From: Dysgonomonas sp. PF1-14 | GTDB taxonomy: Bacteria > Bacteroidota > Bacteroidia > Bacteroidales > Dysgonomonadaceae | Assembly: GCF_029892965.1 (NCBI RefSeq) | Contig: NZ_JARXWN010000002.1 | Coordinates: forward strand, 372,001-436,000 | Length of the DNA stretch: 64,000 bases | Direction: 5' to 3' | In this document: piece by piece, positions 55,313-64,000 of the stretch | Position numbering within the stretch: the first letter of the stretch is position 1 | How the letters are laid out: every line of letters starts with the position of its first letter | Translations under genes and position numbers: made by a program | Notes under the pieces: generated by a model | What the model was told of the DNA's origin: nothing | Seen by the model: the letters and a program-made list of their open reading frames with translations, nothing else | The model's database searches: none

Positions 55313-56449
55313 TCATTTTCTCAACTTTTCTACTATCAGTTTTGCAGCCTTAGTAGATGCTCCGGCGTCTCCCAGTATCCCGATAATCTCATCGTAGTCC
55401 GACAACATTTTTTCTCTGTAAGTTGCATTATTCAGCAACTTCTCTACTTCATTACTGATAGATTCTACCGAAAAGAACTTTGAGAATAGTTCTTGTACGA
55501 CCTCCCTGTCGGCAATAAGATTGACTAGCGAGATATATTTTGTATGTAGCACATTCTTGAATACCCAATATACAATATGCGGAATAGGTGTTTTGTAGCA
55601 AACTACCTGAGGCACGCGAAACAAAGCAGTCTCCAGTGTTGCCGTACCGGAGGTAACCAGTGCCGCCCACGAATATTGCAACAGGCGGTATGTTTGTCCG
55701 AAAACTATCTTGCAAGGGCTGTCTCCCATATATTTCTTATAGTAATCGGGATCGATACCCGGTGCTCCGGCTATTACAGGTTGATAATCGGTAAACTTAG
55801 TTATAACTTCCAACATAGCAGGAAGGTTATCTTTGATTTCCTGCTGACGGCTTCCTGCAAGCAGGGCGACAACAGGTTTGTTTTCCAGATTATTCTCAGC
55901 GATAAAGCGGTCGAATGAATCATCCTTATTCTCTTCCCTGAAATTAGCGACTGCATCTACGACAGGATTTCCCACATAGTCTATGCGGTAGTTATGCTTT
56001 TTGTAGAATTCTACTTCGAATGGCAGAATGGAAAGCATCTCATCTACATATTTCTTAAAGGATTTCACCCTGTATTCTTTCCATGCCCATACTTTAGGCG
56101 AGATGTAATAGTAAACAGGAATAGATGTATGCGTTTTGATATATTTGGCTACTTTCAGATTGAAGCCCGGATAATCTATCAGAATAAGAACGTCCGGCTG
56201 GAATTTCAGAATTTCTTCCTGACACATTTTCATATTGCGGAGAATGGTTCTCAGATTCAGCAATACCGGAATAAAGCCCATAAAAGCCATCTCCCGATAA
56301 TGTTTTATCAGCCTTCCTCCCTGTGCCTGCATCAGGTCGCCACCGAAGAAACAAAACTCGGCTTGCGCATCCTTCTCTTTTAATGCAGCCATCAGATTAG
56401 ATCCGTGCAAATCGCCGGAGGCTTCTCCCGCAACCAGAAAATACTTCAT
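55313..56449 (-). CDS. lpxB: Lipid-A-disaccharide synthase
   Basis: This 378-residue GT19 enzyme joins UDP-diacylglucosamine and lipid X in lipid A synthesis. Motifs: MKYFLVAGEASGDLHG at the start, LIDYPGFNLK, YYISPKVWAWKEYR and TSGTATLETAL. It is preceded by surE on the same strand with a 77-base heptad-repeat spacer. Its presence confirms a Gram-negative envelope. Confidence 0.97.
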   Translation of the reverse strand: MKYFLVAGEASGDLHGSNLMAALKEKDAQAEFCFFGGDLMQAQGGRLIKHYREMAFMGFIPVLLNLRTILRNMKMCQEEILKFQPDVLILIDYPGFNLKVAKYIKTHTSIPVYYYISPKVWAWKEYRVKSFKKYVDEMLSILPFEVEFYKKHNYRIDYVGNPVVDAVANFREENKDDSFDRFIAENNLENKPVVALLAGSRQQEIKDNLPAMLEVITKFTDYQPVIAGAPGIDPDYYKKYMGDSPCKIVFGQTYRLLQYSWAALVTSGTATLETALFRVPQVVCYKTPIPHIVYWVFKNVLHTKYISLVNLIADREVVQELFSKFFSVESISNEVEKLLNNATYREKMLSDYDEIIGILGDAGASTKAAKLIVEKLRK

Positions 56450-56450
56450 G

Positions 56451-56526
56451 GAATTATGAGTTATAAATTATGAATTCGTAGAATTAACAGAGTCAATTAT
56501 GAATTAAATCTGATAACTGTTGACTG
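56451..56526 (-). repeat. Heptad repeat spacer between surE and lpxB
   Basis: On plus the words run TTATGAG, TTATAAA, TTATGAA, and later GATAACT, GTTGACT, GTTAACT, GATAAGT. Both word families match the nuoG-nuoH spacer at 39310-39382, but here the genes run in the opposite direction, so orientation relative to transcription is not fixed. Confidence 0.65.
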
Positions 56527-57303
56527 TTAACTGATAAGTTTTTCCCAGCTCTTTATTTCATCTATATGGTCATGGTTAGTCATATCTACCTTTACAGGTA
56601 CCACAGATACATAACCATGAGCTAATGCCCATTCGTCAGTCATTTCATCGTGAGGTTCATCATTCGAGAAATTACCGGCCAACCAATATATTTCCTTATT
56701 TGCCCCATCCTTCGACTTTACGAACTCATTAGTCCAACGCCCCGAAGTCTGGCGACAAACTTTCATTCCCTTTATATCGTTCCCTTTCGGAATATTTACA
56801 TTCAGGCAGGTACCGGTTGGCAATCCTTCGTCCAACACTTGCTTGGTAAGCAGATGTGTGTACTTTTCGGTATAGGAAAAATCTGCATTATGACTATGAT
56901 CGAGTAACGAAAAGCCAATAGCAGGAATTTTAAATACAGCACCTTCGAGGGCGGCTCCCATCGTACCCGAATAGAGAACAGCCACCGCAGCATTCGACCC
57001 GTGATTGATGCCAGAAATCACTATATCGGGTTTACGCCCGGCTATTTCATTTACACCGAGTTTAATACAATCTACCGGCGTTCCGGTACAGGCATATATT
57101 TTCAAATCCTGTTGTTCTTCTACTAAATGGGCTCGAATTGGCTGCAAAGATGTTATCGCACTCGACATCCCCGAACGTGGCCCGTCCGGTGCTACGACTA
57201 ATACTTCACCCAAATCTTTCACACTATTTATCAGAGCATTTATACCCTTAGCCTGATAACCGTCATCGTTTGTTACCAATATAAGGGGCTTTCTGTTCTC
57301 CAT
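56527..57303 (-). CDS. surE: 5'/3'-nucleotidase SurE
   Basis: This 258-residue metal-dependent nucleotidase dephosphorylates nucleoside monophosphates. It has LVTNDDGYQAKG with the metal-binding Asp pair, DGPRSGMSSAIT, TGTPVDCIKLG and SGINHGSNAA. I start at ATG 57303; a GTG immediately before it is also in frame. A TATCTTTG -7 box lies at 57344-57351 on the minus strand. Confidence 0.96.
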   Translation of the reverse strand: MENRKPLILVTNDDGYQAKGINALINSVKDLGEVLVVAPDGPRSGMSSAITSLQPIRAHLVEEQQDLKIYACTGTPVDCIKLGVNEIAGRKPDIVISGINHGSNAAVAVLYSGTMGAALEGAVFKIPAIGFSLLDHSHNADFSYTEKYTHLLTKQVLDEGLPTGTCLNVNIPKGNDIKGMKVCRQTSGRWTNEFVKSKDGANKEIYWLAGNFSNDEPHDEMTDEWALAHGYVSVVPVKVDMTNHDHIDEIKSWEKLIS

Positions 57304-57343
57304 CACCGCGAATATTTTTAATTATGAATTTTCAGTTAAAATG

Positions 57344-57351
57344 CAAAGATA
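57344..57351 (-). promoter_or_regulatory. surE-lpxB promoter, -7 box
   Basis: The minus strand reads TATCTTTG, 41 bases upstream of the surE ATG. The gap 57304-57626 otherwise holds the opposing phosphatase promoter and a weak TGATTTT/AAAATCA hairpin near 57417-57476; I see no gene. Confidence 0.5.
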
Positions 57352-57565
57352 CATCAATATTTTTAAGTAGCTGTTTAAATTTTATTCGTTCCAATTTTTA
57401 GAATTGTTTTAGAGATGATTTTTGCTTCTGCGAAGCGATAGTAGCGGACTACTTGAGCCGAGTGAAAGTGAAAATCAACCTGAAACAGGCTAAAAATGAA
57501 CGAAGAAAGAAAGGTAATAAAATATTCGCATAAAATTTAAACAATTTTAAATCCTTCTTAGTAGT

Positions 57566-57597
57566 TTTGTCCTGCCAAAGGATATTTTGTACCTTTG
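57566..57597 (+). promoter_or_regulatory. Alkaline phosphatase promoter
   Basis: TTTG (57566-57569), 20 bases, then TACCTTTG (57590-57597), is close to ideal for Bacteroidota, 30 bases before the ATG. Confidence 0.75.
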
Positions 57598-57626
57598 AAG
57601 ACATCTTATCTTAATTTAACATCATC

Positions 57627-59276
57627 ATGAAAAAAATAAATCTGAGTGTGCTGCTCATCTTTGTTTTTGCCACTACTGCATGGGCTCAACAGCAGTATCG
57701 CAAACCTGTAAAACCAACTAAAAATGTTATTGTAATGATTCCTGACGGAACCTCTATCGGTGTTGTTTCGGCTGCCCGATGGTATCAGATATATAACAAA
57801 TTGGGTAGTGATAATCTGGCTATAGACCCCTACTTGTGCGGTACAGTAAAAACATTTTCATCTAATGCTCCTATCGGGGATTCTGCCCCTACAACATCGG
57901 CCTATATGACCGGTATGCCTCAGCAGACAGGAAACGTAGCTATATATCCTGTTGCCGATCCTGAAAACGACCTGATACCTGTCGATCCCGAAATGGCTTA
58001 TCAGCCGTTGGCTACAATTCTCGAAGCGATGAGGTATCAGCAAAACAAAGCAACCGGACTGGTGGTTACGGTCGAATTTCCGCATGCAACTCCGGCCGAC
58101 TGTTCGGCACACTATTACGCAAGGGGAAAATATGAATATATAGCACCACAAATGGCATACCAAAACTTTGATGTTATGTTTGGCGGCGGTAATTCAATAT
58201 TGACGGACGATATCAAACAGCATTTCAAAAACACAGGAACCAGCCTGATACAAAATGACATTAAGGCGTTCCGCAACTTTAACGGAAAAGAAAAAATATG
58301 GGCGCTGTTCGGAGACAGGGAATTGCCATACGATCTGGACAGAGATCCGGAAGTAGTACCGTCTCTGGCTGAAATGACACAAAAAGCACTGGATCGACTG
58401 TCTCAAAACGAAAACGGATTCTTCCTTATGGTAGAAGGAAGCAAAATAGACTGGTCGGCACATGGGAACGACGCAATAGGCTGCATCACCGAGTACCTTG
58501 CTTTCGACAAGGCTGTAGGTGCAGTAATGGACTATGCGAAAAAGGACGGCAATACAACAGTTATAGTCCTTCCCGATCATGGGAACAGCGGATTTACAAT
58601 CGGGCGCAGAGACCTAAAAAGGTATGACAGGGCTTCGATAGATAAGCTATTCAAAAATGTATCGCAATATAAGAAAACAGGTGAAGGACTGGAGAGAATA
58701 CTGCTAAAATCCAAACCTGAGGATTTCAAAAGCGTCTTCAAGGAATATACGAATATCGACCTGACAGAAGAGGAATTGAACCTGCTTCTTAGCTCTAAAA
58801 ACTATCATGAAGCCGATTATATGAAAGTGAGCAATAGTGTGAATATGGGCTCAAGTATTGTGAGCATAATGAACTCGCACACATATTTTGGATTCACTAC
58901 AGGCGGACATACGGGCGAAGAGGTATTTCTGGCAGCCTATCATCCTAATGGCGATGTGCCTATGGGTATGAACACAAATATAGAAATCAACCAGTATCTA
59001 CATGACGTGGCTGGGCTGAAAATGTCTTTGCAGGATATGACAAAGGAAATATTTGCCAAACATACAGATGTGTTCAAAGGAATGGAATATACGATAGATA
59101 AATCGACCGATTTCCCTGTACTGAAAGTGAAGAAAGGAAATAAAACACTGGCAATTCCTGCCTTCAAATCAGTTGCCTATCTCAACGATCAACCGATTAC
59201 ATTACGCTCGGTAACGGTGTATATAGACAAAAACGATACATTTTATATTCCGCGAGAGCTGGCCGATAAATTGTAA
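57627..59276 (+). CDS. Periplasmic alkaline phosphatase
   Basis: This 549-residue PhoA-superfamily phosphomonoesterase has a signal peptide (1-20, cleavage after TAWA). Metal and catalytic motifs: MIPDGTSIG with Asp40, the nucleophile Ser86 in GDSAPTTSAY, MVEGSKIDWSAHGND, LPDHGNSGF and GGHTGEEV. All metal ligands appear intact. It has its own promoter and terminator, so it is monocistronic. No Pho-box could be recognised, because a consensus for this phylum is not known to me. Confidence 0.94.
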   Translation: MKKINLSVLLIFVFATTAWAQQQYRKPVKPTKNVIVMIPDGTSIGVVSAARWYQIYNKLGSDNLAIDPYLCGTVKTFSSNAPIGDSAPTTSAYMTGMPQQTGNVAIYPVADPENDLIPVDPEMAYQPLATILEAMRYQQNKATGLVVTVEFPHATPADCSAHYYARGKYEYIAPQMAYQNFDVMFGGGNSILTDDIKQHFKNTGTSLIQNDIKAFRNFNGKEKIWALFGDRELPYDLDRDPEVVPSLAEMTQKALDRLSQNENGFFLMVEGSKIDWSAHGNDAIGCITEYLAFDKAVGAVMDYAKKDGNTTVIVLPDHGNSGFTIGRRDLKRYDRASIDKLFKNVSQYKKTGEGLERILLKSKPEDFKSVFKEYTNIDLTEEELNLLLSSKNYHEADYMKVSNSVNMGSSIVSIMNSHTYFGFTTGGHTGEEVFLAAYHPNGDVPMGMNTNIEINQYLHDVAGLKMSLQDMTKEIFAKHTDVFKGMEYTIDKSTDFPVLKVKKGNKTLAIPAFKSVAYLNDQPITLRSVTVYIDKNDTFYIPRELADKL

Positions 59277-59300
59277 GATTAATATATCTAATGAAGAATA

Positions 59301-59340
59301 AAAAAGAGAATGACTCGGAAGACTGAGCCATTCTCTTTTT
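59301..59340. terminator. Terminator after alkaline phosphatase
   Basis: AAAAAGAGAATG and CATTCTCTTTTT form a 12-base stem with an inner CTC/GAG and a loop, 24 bases after the phosphatase stop. It is symmetrical enough to act in both directions. Confidence 0.88.
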
Positions 59341-59399
59341 GTATAAATTAGGAGTTGAATATATATTATATGTTCAATTTCATTAGTCATTTTACATAC

Positions 59400-60000
59400 G
59401 TTTCACTCCTGTGACCGTTGGTTCTCGCAATGGCATAATTCAAGTAAACTTGATTCTGCCCTCATTGCTTAACGAAAATGTTCTATTTATTTCTGCGCGC
59501 AATCACAGATTGCTTGCCTTACTTTGCCCAAAGCCGCAAAGTAAGCAAAACGCTTCAGCGCCCCGCTTCATAGGCCGACCCGTTACAGGGCTCAAAGGCT
59601 AAACGAAAAAACTCGCTCTGGGCGTTTCTAAAATATGAATCTTTTGCTAAGCTCAAACACGTTTTCGTTTCACGCCTTTTTCACCCTACGGGTACCCCGT
59701 CCATAAAGCTAACGGCGCGGGCTAACGCACGATTGGCTGGTAATCACCCTGTTTTGTCAGCGCATCGCGACTCTGTGCATTAGCTCCGCAAGCGGGCACC
59801 TGTCCGGCGCAGTTGGCGTAAAAAGGGATGGGGCGATAGCCCGTTTGTCCCTTTTAGCCGGCAAGCCGTTGACAGGTCGCTGAGGAGCGGAGCACTAGCC
59901 TTTTGTTTCGTTTTGGGCAATGCCAAAATGAAAAACAAGCACGGGAGTGCGCGTTAGTCATGAGCAGAACTATAAAGACAAAGCTCCAATGAAGTTTATG
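59400..60000. other. GC-richer, highly self-complementary non-coding region (possible structured RNA or repeat element)
   Basis: About 600 bases without a credible gene are clearly richer in GC than the flanks. Stems seen by eye: CTTACTTTGC/GCAAAGTAAG (59518-59527 with 59536-59545). A nested hairpin spans 59799-59876 (CCTGTC/GACAGG, CGGC/GCCG, AAAAGGGA/TCCCTTTT, GGGC/GCCC, loop GATA). That hairpin is extended outward by TAGCTCCGC/GCGGAGCACTA and then by GCTAACGCAC (59721-59730) with GTGCGCGTTAGT (59947-59958). A separate hairpin TTTTGG/CCAAAA lies near 59911-59927. Related GC-rich repeats occur in Bacteroidota as I remember, but I cannot name a family. Confidence 0.6.
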
Positions 60001-60049
60001 CTCAAAATAGTCGAACCATTAGTTTCAATGACTAATTCGTATTATATAC

Positions 60050-60083
60050 AAAAAATAGACACCTGATCAGGCGTCTATTTTTT
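60050..60083. terminator. Bidirectional terminator downstream of galM
   Basis: AAAAAATAGAC (60050-60060) pairs with GTCTATTTTTT (60073-60083), and the loop contains the palindrome CCTGATCAGG. It lies 24 bases beyond the epimerase stop on the minus strand. Confidence 0.88.
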
Positions 60084-60107
60084 CATTGTATATCTGCTAT
60101 ATACAGC

Positions 60108-61250
60108 TTATTTCTTCACAGAGAACTTATATATTGTTTCACTCTTATATTTTTCTCCCGGACGAAGAGTAGCCGACGGCCAGTCTTTTTTGTTCGGTGT
60201 GTCAGGATATTTCTGTGTTTCGAGGCAAACCCCTACACGTTGCTGATATGCAATGCCTTTTTTACCTTTTGCAGTTCCATCAAGGAAATTACCCGAATAG
60301 AATTGTATTCCCGGTTCGGTGGTATATACATCCAGTACAATACCTGTTTTAGGCGACTCCAGTGTTGCAGCGACTTTACTGATATCTCCCTGAGTATTCA
60401 GTACCCAGTTGTGGTCATATCCGTTTCCATTCTTCAATTGCTCGAAAGCAAAGTTGTCTATTCTTGCACCCACTGCTGTAGGCGTACGGAAATCCATATC
60501 AGTACCTTCTACTGTGAGTATTTCGCCTGTTGTCATATATGTAGAATCTACAGGAGTGTATTGGTCTCCGTTGATTGTAAGCAACCAGTCTGTACTTTTC
60601 ACATTCGGGTCACCATCCAGATTGAAGTAAGAATGGTTGGTCATATTCACTACAGTCGGTTTATCTGTTTCTGCTTCGTATTGCATGTGTAAGGCATTAT
60701 CCTCACCCAATATATAAGTTACCTTACATGTCAGGTTGCCGGGAAAGCCTTCTTCTCCGTCTTTAGCCAGATAAGTAAGCTCCAGCACTTTGTCATCTAA
60801 CTGTTTAGCATCGAAAAGCACATACTGGAATCCTTTAGGGCCTCCATGCAATGTGTGTCCGAAATTATTTTTAGGTAAGTCGTATTTTACACCGTCCAGT
60901 TCAAATGTACCTTTTCCTATACGGTTGGCATAACGGCCTATTGCTGCACCGAAATCGCTCGGAATATTGATGTAATCCTGTATAGAATCGAATCCCAGAA
61001 CAACATCTTTCATATTGCCTTCTTTGTCGGGAACGAGAACAGATACAATACGTCCGCCAAAGTTGGTGATACATACTTCCATTCCACTTGTATTGGTCAA
61101 CACATACAAGCCCGATTTTTTACCGTTTACTTCAGTTTCAAAATTTTTCATATCCAATCCCGACTGCGTCAGTTTTGCCGCAGGATTCGGGTCAGTACAG
61201 CCGGTTACAATAAAAATGGTAGCCAGCGCTGCTAAAAATGTTTTTCTCAT
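60108..61250 (-). CDS. galM: Aldose 1-epimerase, lipoprotein form
   Basis: This 380-residue mutarotase interconverts alpha and beta anomers of aldoses. A lipoprotein signal (lipobox VTGC, Cys18) puts it in the envelope. Family motifs are GRYANRIGKGTF, FGHTLHGGPKGF with the catalytic-region His, NMTNHSYFNLDG and the late EPGIQFYSGNFLDG with its catalytic Glu. It is downstream of the symporter but separated by a terminator, so it may have its own promoter. Its place beside araB suggests arabinose or other pentose anomer conversion. Confidence 0.94.
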   Translation of the reverse strand: MRKTFLAALATIFIVTGCTDPNPAAKLTQSGLDMKNFETEVNGKKSGLYVLTNTSGMEVCITNFGGRIVSVLVPDKEGNMKDVVLGFDSIQDYINIPSDFGAAIGRYANRIGKGTFELDGVKYDLPKNNFGHTLHGGPKGFQYVLFDAKQLDDKVLELTYLAKDGEEGFPGNLTCKVTYILGEDNALHMQYEAETDKPTVVNMTNHSYFNLDGDPNVKSTDWLLTINGDQYTPVDSTYMTTGEILTVEGTDMDFRTPTAVGARIDNFAFEQLKNGNGYDHNWVLNTQGDISKVAATLESPKTGIVLDVYTTEPGIQFYSGNFLDGTAKGKKGIAYQQRVGVCLETQKYPDTPNKKDWPSATLRPGEKYKSETIYKFSVKK

Positions 61251-61398
61251 AATTTACTGATTATTTTATAATAGATTTCTTTTTGCTCCTTCATTGGCAA
61301 TATAGGCAGATTTATACAGGCAAAATATGTTTTTAACTTCCAAATCATAAAAATACAAATTTTTCATTTTAAAAGACCTGTTTATCAATAAGTTTTTG

Positions 61399-61426
61399 AA
61401 AAAACGGCCGGAAATTCTCCCGGCCA
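61399..61426 (-). terminator. Terminator after the sugar symporter
   Basis: On the minus strand GGCCGG and CCGGCC flank an 8-base loop, followed by GTTTTTTC. It separates the symporter from galM. Confidence 0.82.
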
Positions 61427-61453
61427 CTTTCCATTTACTAATCTATGTTTTTC

Positions 61454-63199
61454 TTACCAGAAATACCAATAGAACAATCCGCAAAGAACAACAACACCTA
61501 GCGATGCAATAACATCCCACTTGTTCCAGCTCTTTCCGATGAGTTTTTTATAATCGTCGGTGAAAGTAATGGCTTCTATCTGCTTAGCAGTTGGTTTCGG
61601 TGTGAAGAACGATACCACAACCATCAACAGCATGATGAAGACAAGCAGCCATATCTCAAAGATAAGCCAGTTGGTTTGCCAGAACCATGTTGTAGCTTCC
61701 CATAATCCGCCTTCCATTACAGCCTTACCTGTATCTGTAAAGATATTGGTCAGCAAACGTACCATACCGATAATAAAACCTACTATCATACCTACTTCTC
61801 CGGCCTTAGGCGTAATTCTTTTAGAGAATATACCAAGTGCAAATACTGCAACCATAGCAGGAGCAAGCAGAGACTGAATACCTTGCAGATAATCGTAAAG
61901 GCTACCGAGACTCATCATGATAGGAATCCATACGATACCAAGTACGACAACTACAATCGTAGCAACACGACCAGCCATTACATAATTCGCTTCACTCTTA
62001 TTTTTGAACATCGGTTTATAGAAGTCTTCAGTAAACAGCGTAGCACAAGAGTTGAAGAATGCTGCCAATGAAGCAACCAATGCCGAGATAAATCCAATAG
62101 TAACAATACCTTTTACTCCGGCAGGCAATACAAACTTAACCATTGATCCGAAAGCGGTATCAGGGTCGTCCAGTGTAAAGCCACTGTCGGGGCGTGCTGC
62201 TAAAGCAGCAGCTACCATACCCGGTATAAGGAACATAAATACAGGTAGCAATTTGAAATAACCTGCAGCGATAGTACCTCTGCGCGCACGTTTCATTACT
62301 ACGTCGTTATCTTCACCTTTACGTTGTCCAAGTACACGCTGAACGATATGCTGGTCGGTACACCAATACCAGAAACCAATAATAGAAGCTCCGATAAATA
62401 CCCAGAAGCCCGGATAGTCGTCATACAGCGGATCGCCTGTCTCAAAGTGGAACATATGATTTGTACCGTATGCAACACCGTCTGTTCCTACATTCTGTGT
62501 TTTGGCGAATTCCATCATTGTAGTCCAACCCTCTGCTATGCTACCGCCTCCGAGTGCCGACAATCCTAAGAAAAGTACAAGGAATGAACCGATGATAAGT
62601 ATCGGCGTCTGAATTGCCGATAATGTCATCACACCTTTCATGCCTCCGAGAACGGTAAAGATACCTGTCAGAACAATCAGGCCGATTGCACCGTACCAGA
62701 ATGGTAAACCAAGAAGGCTCTCCATAAAGATACCTCCGGTAAATGCCGTTACACTTACTTTAGTGAGTACGTACGCTATAAGGGTAATGATAGACAACCA
62801 AGAACCAGTCTTTGGTGTATAACGATACTTAAGGAAGTCAGGCATTGTGATAATTTTACCCATCTTATTGTTCATAAGTTGGTAGAATGGCACAAAAAGC
62901 CAACCCAGAATAAGTATCATCCAACCTTGCATTTCCCAGTGCGCCATACCTACACCCGATTTGGCACCTGTACCGGCAAGGCCGACAAGATGCTCCGAAC
63001 CAATGTTCGCGGCAAAAATAGCTGCACCGATGATATACCATGGTTCACCTTTACCAAACAGGTAATCTTCGCTATCGGCTCCCTGCTGCAAGCGTTTGTC
63101 TTTTTGCACAGAACGCCAGACCGCCCAAGTTACCGCTAATATCCCGACTACAAGAACCAGCCAGTCGAGCCAAATAAATTCATGTGAATTCCAATTCAT
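61454..63199 (-). CDS. Sodium/solute (SSS/SGLT-type) sugar symporter
   Basis: This 581-residue transporter has about 14 membrane helices and belongs to the sodium/glucose cotransporter family. It has GANIGSEHLVGLAGTGAKSG near residues 64-83 and, around 370-395, the Na+-site segment SLAAFFNSCATLFTEDFYK. Position between araB and galM points to arabinose or a related monosaccharide as the substrate; glucose or galactose is also possible. It follows araB by 102 bases that carry a heptad repeat. Confidence 0.92.
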   Translation of the reverse strand: MNWNSHEFIWLDWLVLVVGILAVTWAVWRSVQKDKRLQQGADSEDYLFGKGEPWYIIGAAIFAANIGSEHLVGLAGTGAKSGVGMAHWEMQGWMILILGWLFVPFYQLMNNKMGKIITMPDFLKYRYTPKTGSWLSIITLIAYVLTKVSVTAFTGGIFMESLLGLPFWYGAIGLIVLTGIFTVLGGMKGVMTLSAIQTPILIIGSFLVLFLGLSALGGGSIAEGWTTMMEFAKTQNVGTDGVAYGTNHMFHFETGDPLYDDYPGFWVFIGASIIGFWYWCTDQHIVQRVLGQRKGEDNDVVMKRARRGTIAAGYFKLLPVFMFLIPGMVAAALAARPDSGFTLDDPDTAFGSMVKFVLPAGVKGIVTIGFISALVASLAAFFNSCATLFTEDFYKPMFKNKSEANYVMAGRVATIVVVVLGIVWIPIMMSLGSLYDYLQGIQSLLAPAMVAVFALGIFSKRITPKAGEVGMIVGFIIGMVRLLTNIFTDTGKAVMEGGLWEATTWFWQTNWLIFEIWLLVFIMLLMVVVSFFTPKPTAKQIEAITFTDDYKKLIGKSWNKWDVIASLGVVVLCGLFYWYFW

Positions 63200-63210
63200 A
63201 GTATGTTTTA

Positions 63211-63252
63211 AATTATAAATTAAGAATTATAAATTAAGAATTAGAGATTAAA
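63211..63252 (-). repeat. AATTATA/AATTAAG heptad repeat spacer, araB to symporter
   Basis: On plus the units AATTATA, AATTAAG, AATTATA, AATTAAG, AATTAGA, GATTAAA alternate with a 7-base period directly upstream of the symporter gene. Confidence 0.65.
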
Positions 63253-63301
63253 TCATTGCCGCTTTGCGCCAGTTTTTCATTCTTCATTCTTCACTTATAA
63301 T

Positions 63302-64000
63302 TTATTGAAATAATTCAGTTTCTGTAAACTTACCGAGTTTCTGATATTTAGCATATAATTTCATATAAACCTCATGCTTAGCCATATCCGGTTTGTACTC
63401 ATTGGCAAATCCCTGTCCCATTGCTTTCTGAGCTGCTTTAATATCAGGATGTACTCCTGCTGCAACAGATGCAAACATGGCAGCACCAAATGCACAAGCC
63501 TGTTCCGATTTTGCAACCTTGATAGGCATTCCCAGCACATCGGCTAAAGTCTGCATTACCAGTGGAGATTTCAGTGAAATACCACCAATACCAATTACGC
63601 TGTCAATCTCTATTCCGTTTTCGAGGAAACGGTCGACAATCGCTTTAGATCCGAATGCTGTAGCTTCGACCAATGCTTTGAAAATAAGCGGAGCCGAACT
63701 TCCGAGATTCAATCCTGTAATCGTACCCTTTACCAGTTGATTAGCATCCGGTGTACGGCGACCGTTCATCCAGTCTATCGCAAGTGCAGAACTTTCTGTT
63801 GTAGGTATTTTCGCTGCTGCTTCCGAAAGGGCTGGTATCATCTTATCTAAAGCTTCTTCTATCAGTTTATCTTTTGTAGCCTGATCTATCAACGAAGAAT
63901 CTTTCAGTATATTTTCAAGTGGCCAAGCCAATACATTCTTAAACCATGCGTAGATATCTCCGAAACCTGATTGTCCGGCTTCAAGCCCGATCATTCCCGG
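63302..64000 (-). CDS. araB: L-ribulokinase, C-terminal part (N-terminus beyond window)
   Basis: The visible 232 residues begin PGMIGLEAGQSGFGDIYAWF, a ribulokinase block, and include IGIGGISLKSPLVMQTLADVLG and EQACAFGAAMFASVAAG, the FGGY-kinase C-terminal ATP-binding elements. The enzyme phosphorylates L-ribulose in arabinose catabolism. The open frame continues through base 64000 with no start, so the gene is truncated by the window. A xylulokinase is the alternative, but the AGQS...GDIYAWF pattern favours AraB. Confidence 0.88.
   Translation of the reverse strand, partial: PGMIGLEAGQSGFGDIYAWFKNVLAWPLENILKDSSLIDQATKDKLIEEALDKMIPALSEAAAKIPTTESSALAIDWMNGRRTPDANQLVKGTITGLNLGSSAPLIFKALVEATAFGSKAIVDRFLENGIEIDSVIGIGGISLKSPLVMQTLADVLGMPIKVAKSEQACAFGAAMFASVAAGVHPDIKAAQKAMGQGFANEYKPDMAKHEVYMKLYAKYQKLGKFTETELFQ

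Noticed and set aside
55290-55325. Possible terminator between the YdjM-like gene and lpxB
   Set aside because: AAAATGA/TCATTTT with an 18-base loop is weak and AT-only; not convincing as a terminator.
59411-59602. 63-codon open frame in the GC-richer region
   Set aside because: No start context, no recognisable product, and it runs through the CTTACTTTGC/GCAAAGTAAG hairpin; composition looks structural rather than coding.

Overview
The window looks like a chromosome segment of a Bacteroidota member, probably order Bacteroidales. Dysgonomonas or a relative is my guess from memory; it was not tested. Evidence: a SusC/SusD outer-membrane pair, SusA- and MalQ-type starch enzymes, many promoters of the Bacteroidota form (TTTG/TTG, about 18-20 bases, TAnnTTTG), few Shine-Dalgarno sites, moderate AT-richness and family-typical proteins (DUF2851, DUF3857/transglutaminase, DUF6051-like). 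I see no tRNA, rRNA, prophage, transposase, insertion sequence or CRISPR array.

Layout. 1-5.4 kb (minus): a starch/maltodextrin operon, malQ then a SusA-like neopullulanase then a LacI-family regulator cut by the window edge, with a LacI-type operator upstream of malQ. 5.4-6.3 kb: a gene-free stretch holding a composite repeat element (copy A). 6.3-17 kb (plus): der, then smpB, three tandem paralogous polytopic membrane proteins, metH and an orphan ABC-3 metal permease. 17-18.3 kb (minus): a split ThrE-type exporter. 18.3-18.9 kb: repeat copy B. 18.9-21.6 kb (minus): a lipoprotein gene and the YceD-rpmF-fabH cluster. 21.9-23.9 kb (plus): a P1B ATPase without an N-terminal metal-binding domain. 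23.9-27.8 kb (minus): two DUF3857/transglutaminase-like proteins, one lacking the catalytic residues. 28-32.9 kb (minus): susD and susC.

33.4-46.6 kb (plus) is a complete 14-gene complex I operon, nuoA to nuoN, including the NADH-input module nuoEFG; NuoG is a short form lacking the molybdopterin-like domain. Four nuo junctions carry spacers of 74-113 bases made of degenerate 7- or 8-base repeats. 46.7-48.9 kb (minus): an RRM RNA-binding protein, ribF and a HAD phosphatase. 48.9-49.4 kb: repeat copy C. 49.4-55.3 kb (plus): recO, a membrane-anchored MutS-like ATPase, DUF2851, a DUF6051-like hydrolase and a YdjM-like membrane protein. 55.3-57.3 kb (minus): surE-lpxB. 57.6-59.3 kb (plus): alkaline phosphatase. 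59.4-60.0 kb: a GC-richer, non-coding, strongly self-complementary region. 60.1-64 kb (minus): araB (partial), a sodium/sugar symporter and aldose 1-epimerase, together a pentose uptake and catabolism cluster.

The genes describe a saccharolytic cell with electron-transport energy conservation. The least explained material is intergenic: three copies of a modular repeat family with one compensatory base-pair change, the heptad spacers, and the structured region at 59.4-60.0 kb. Among proteins, the three tandem membrane paralogues are the main unknown.
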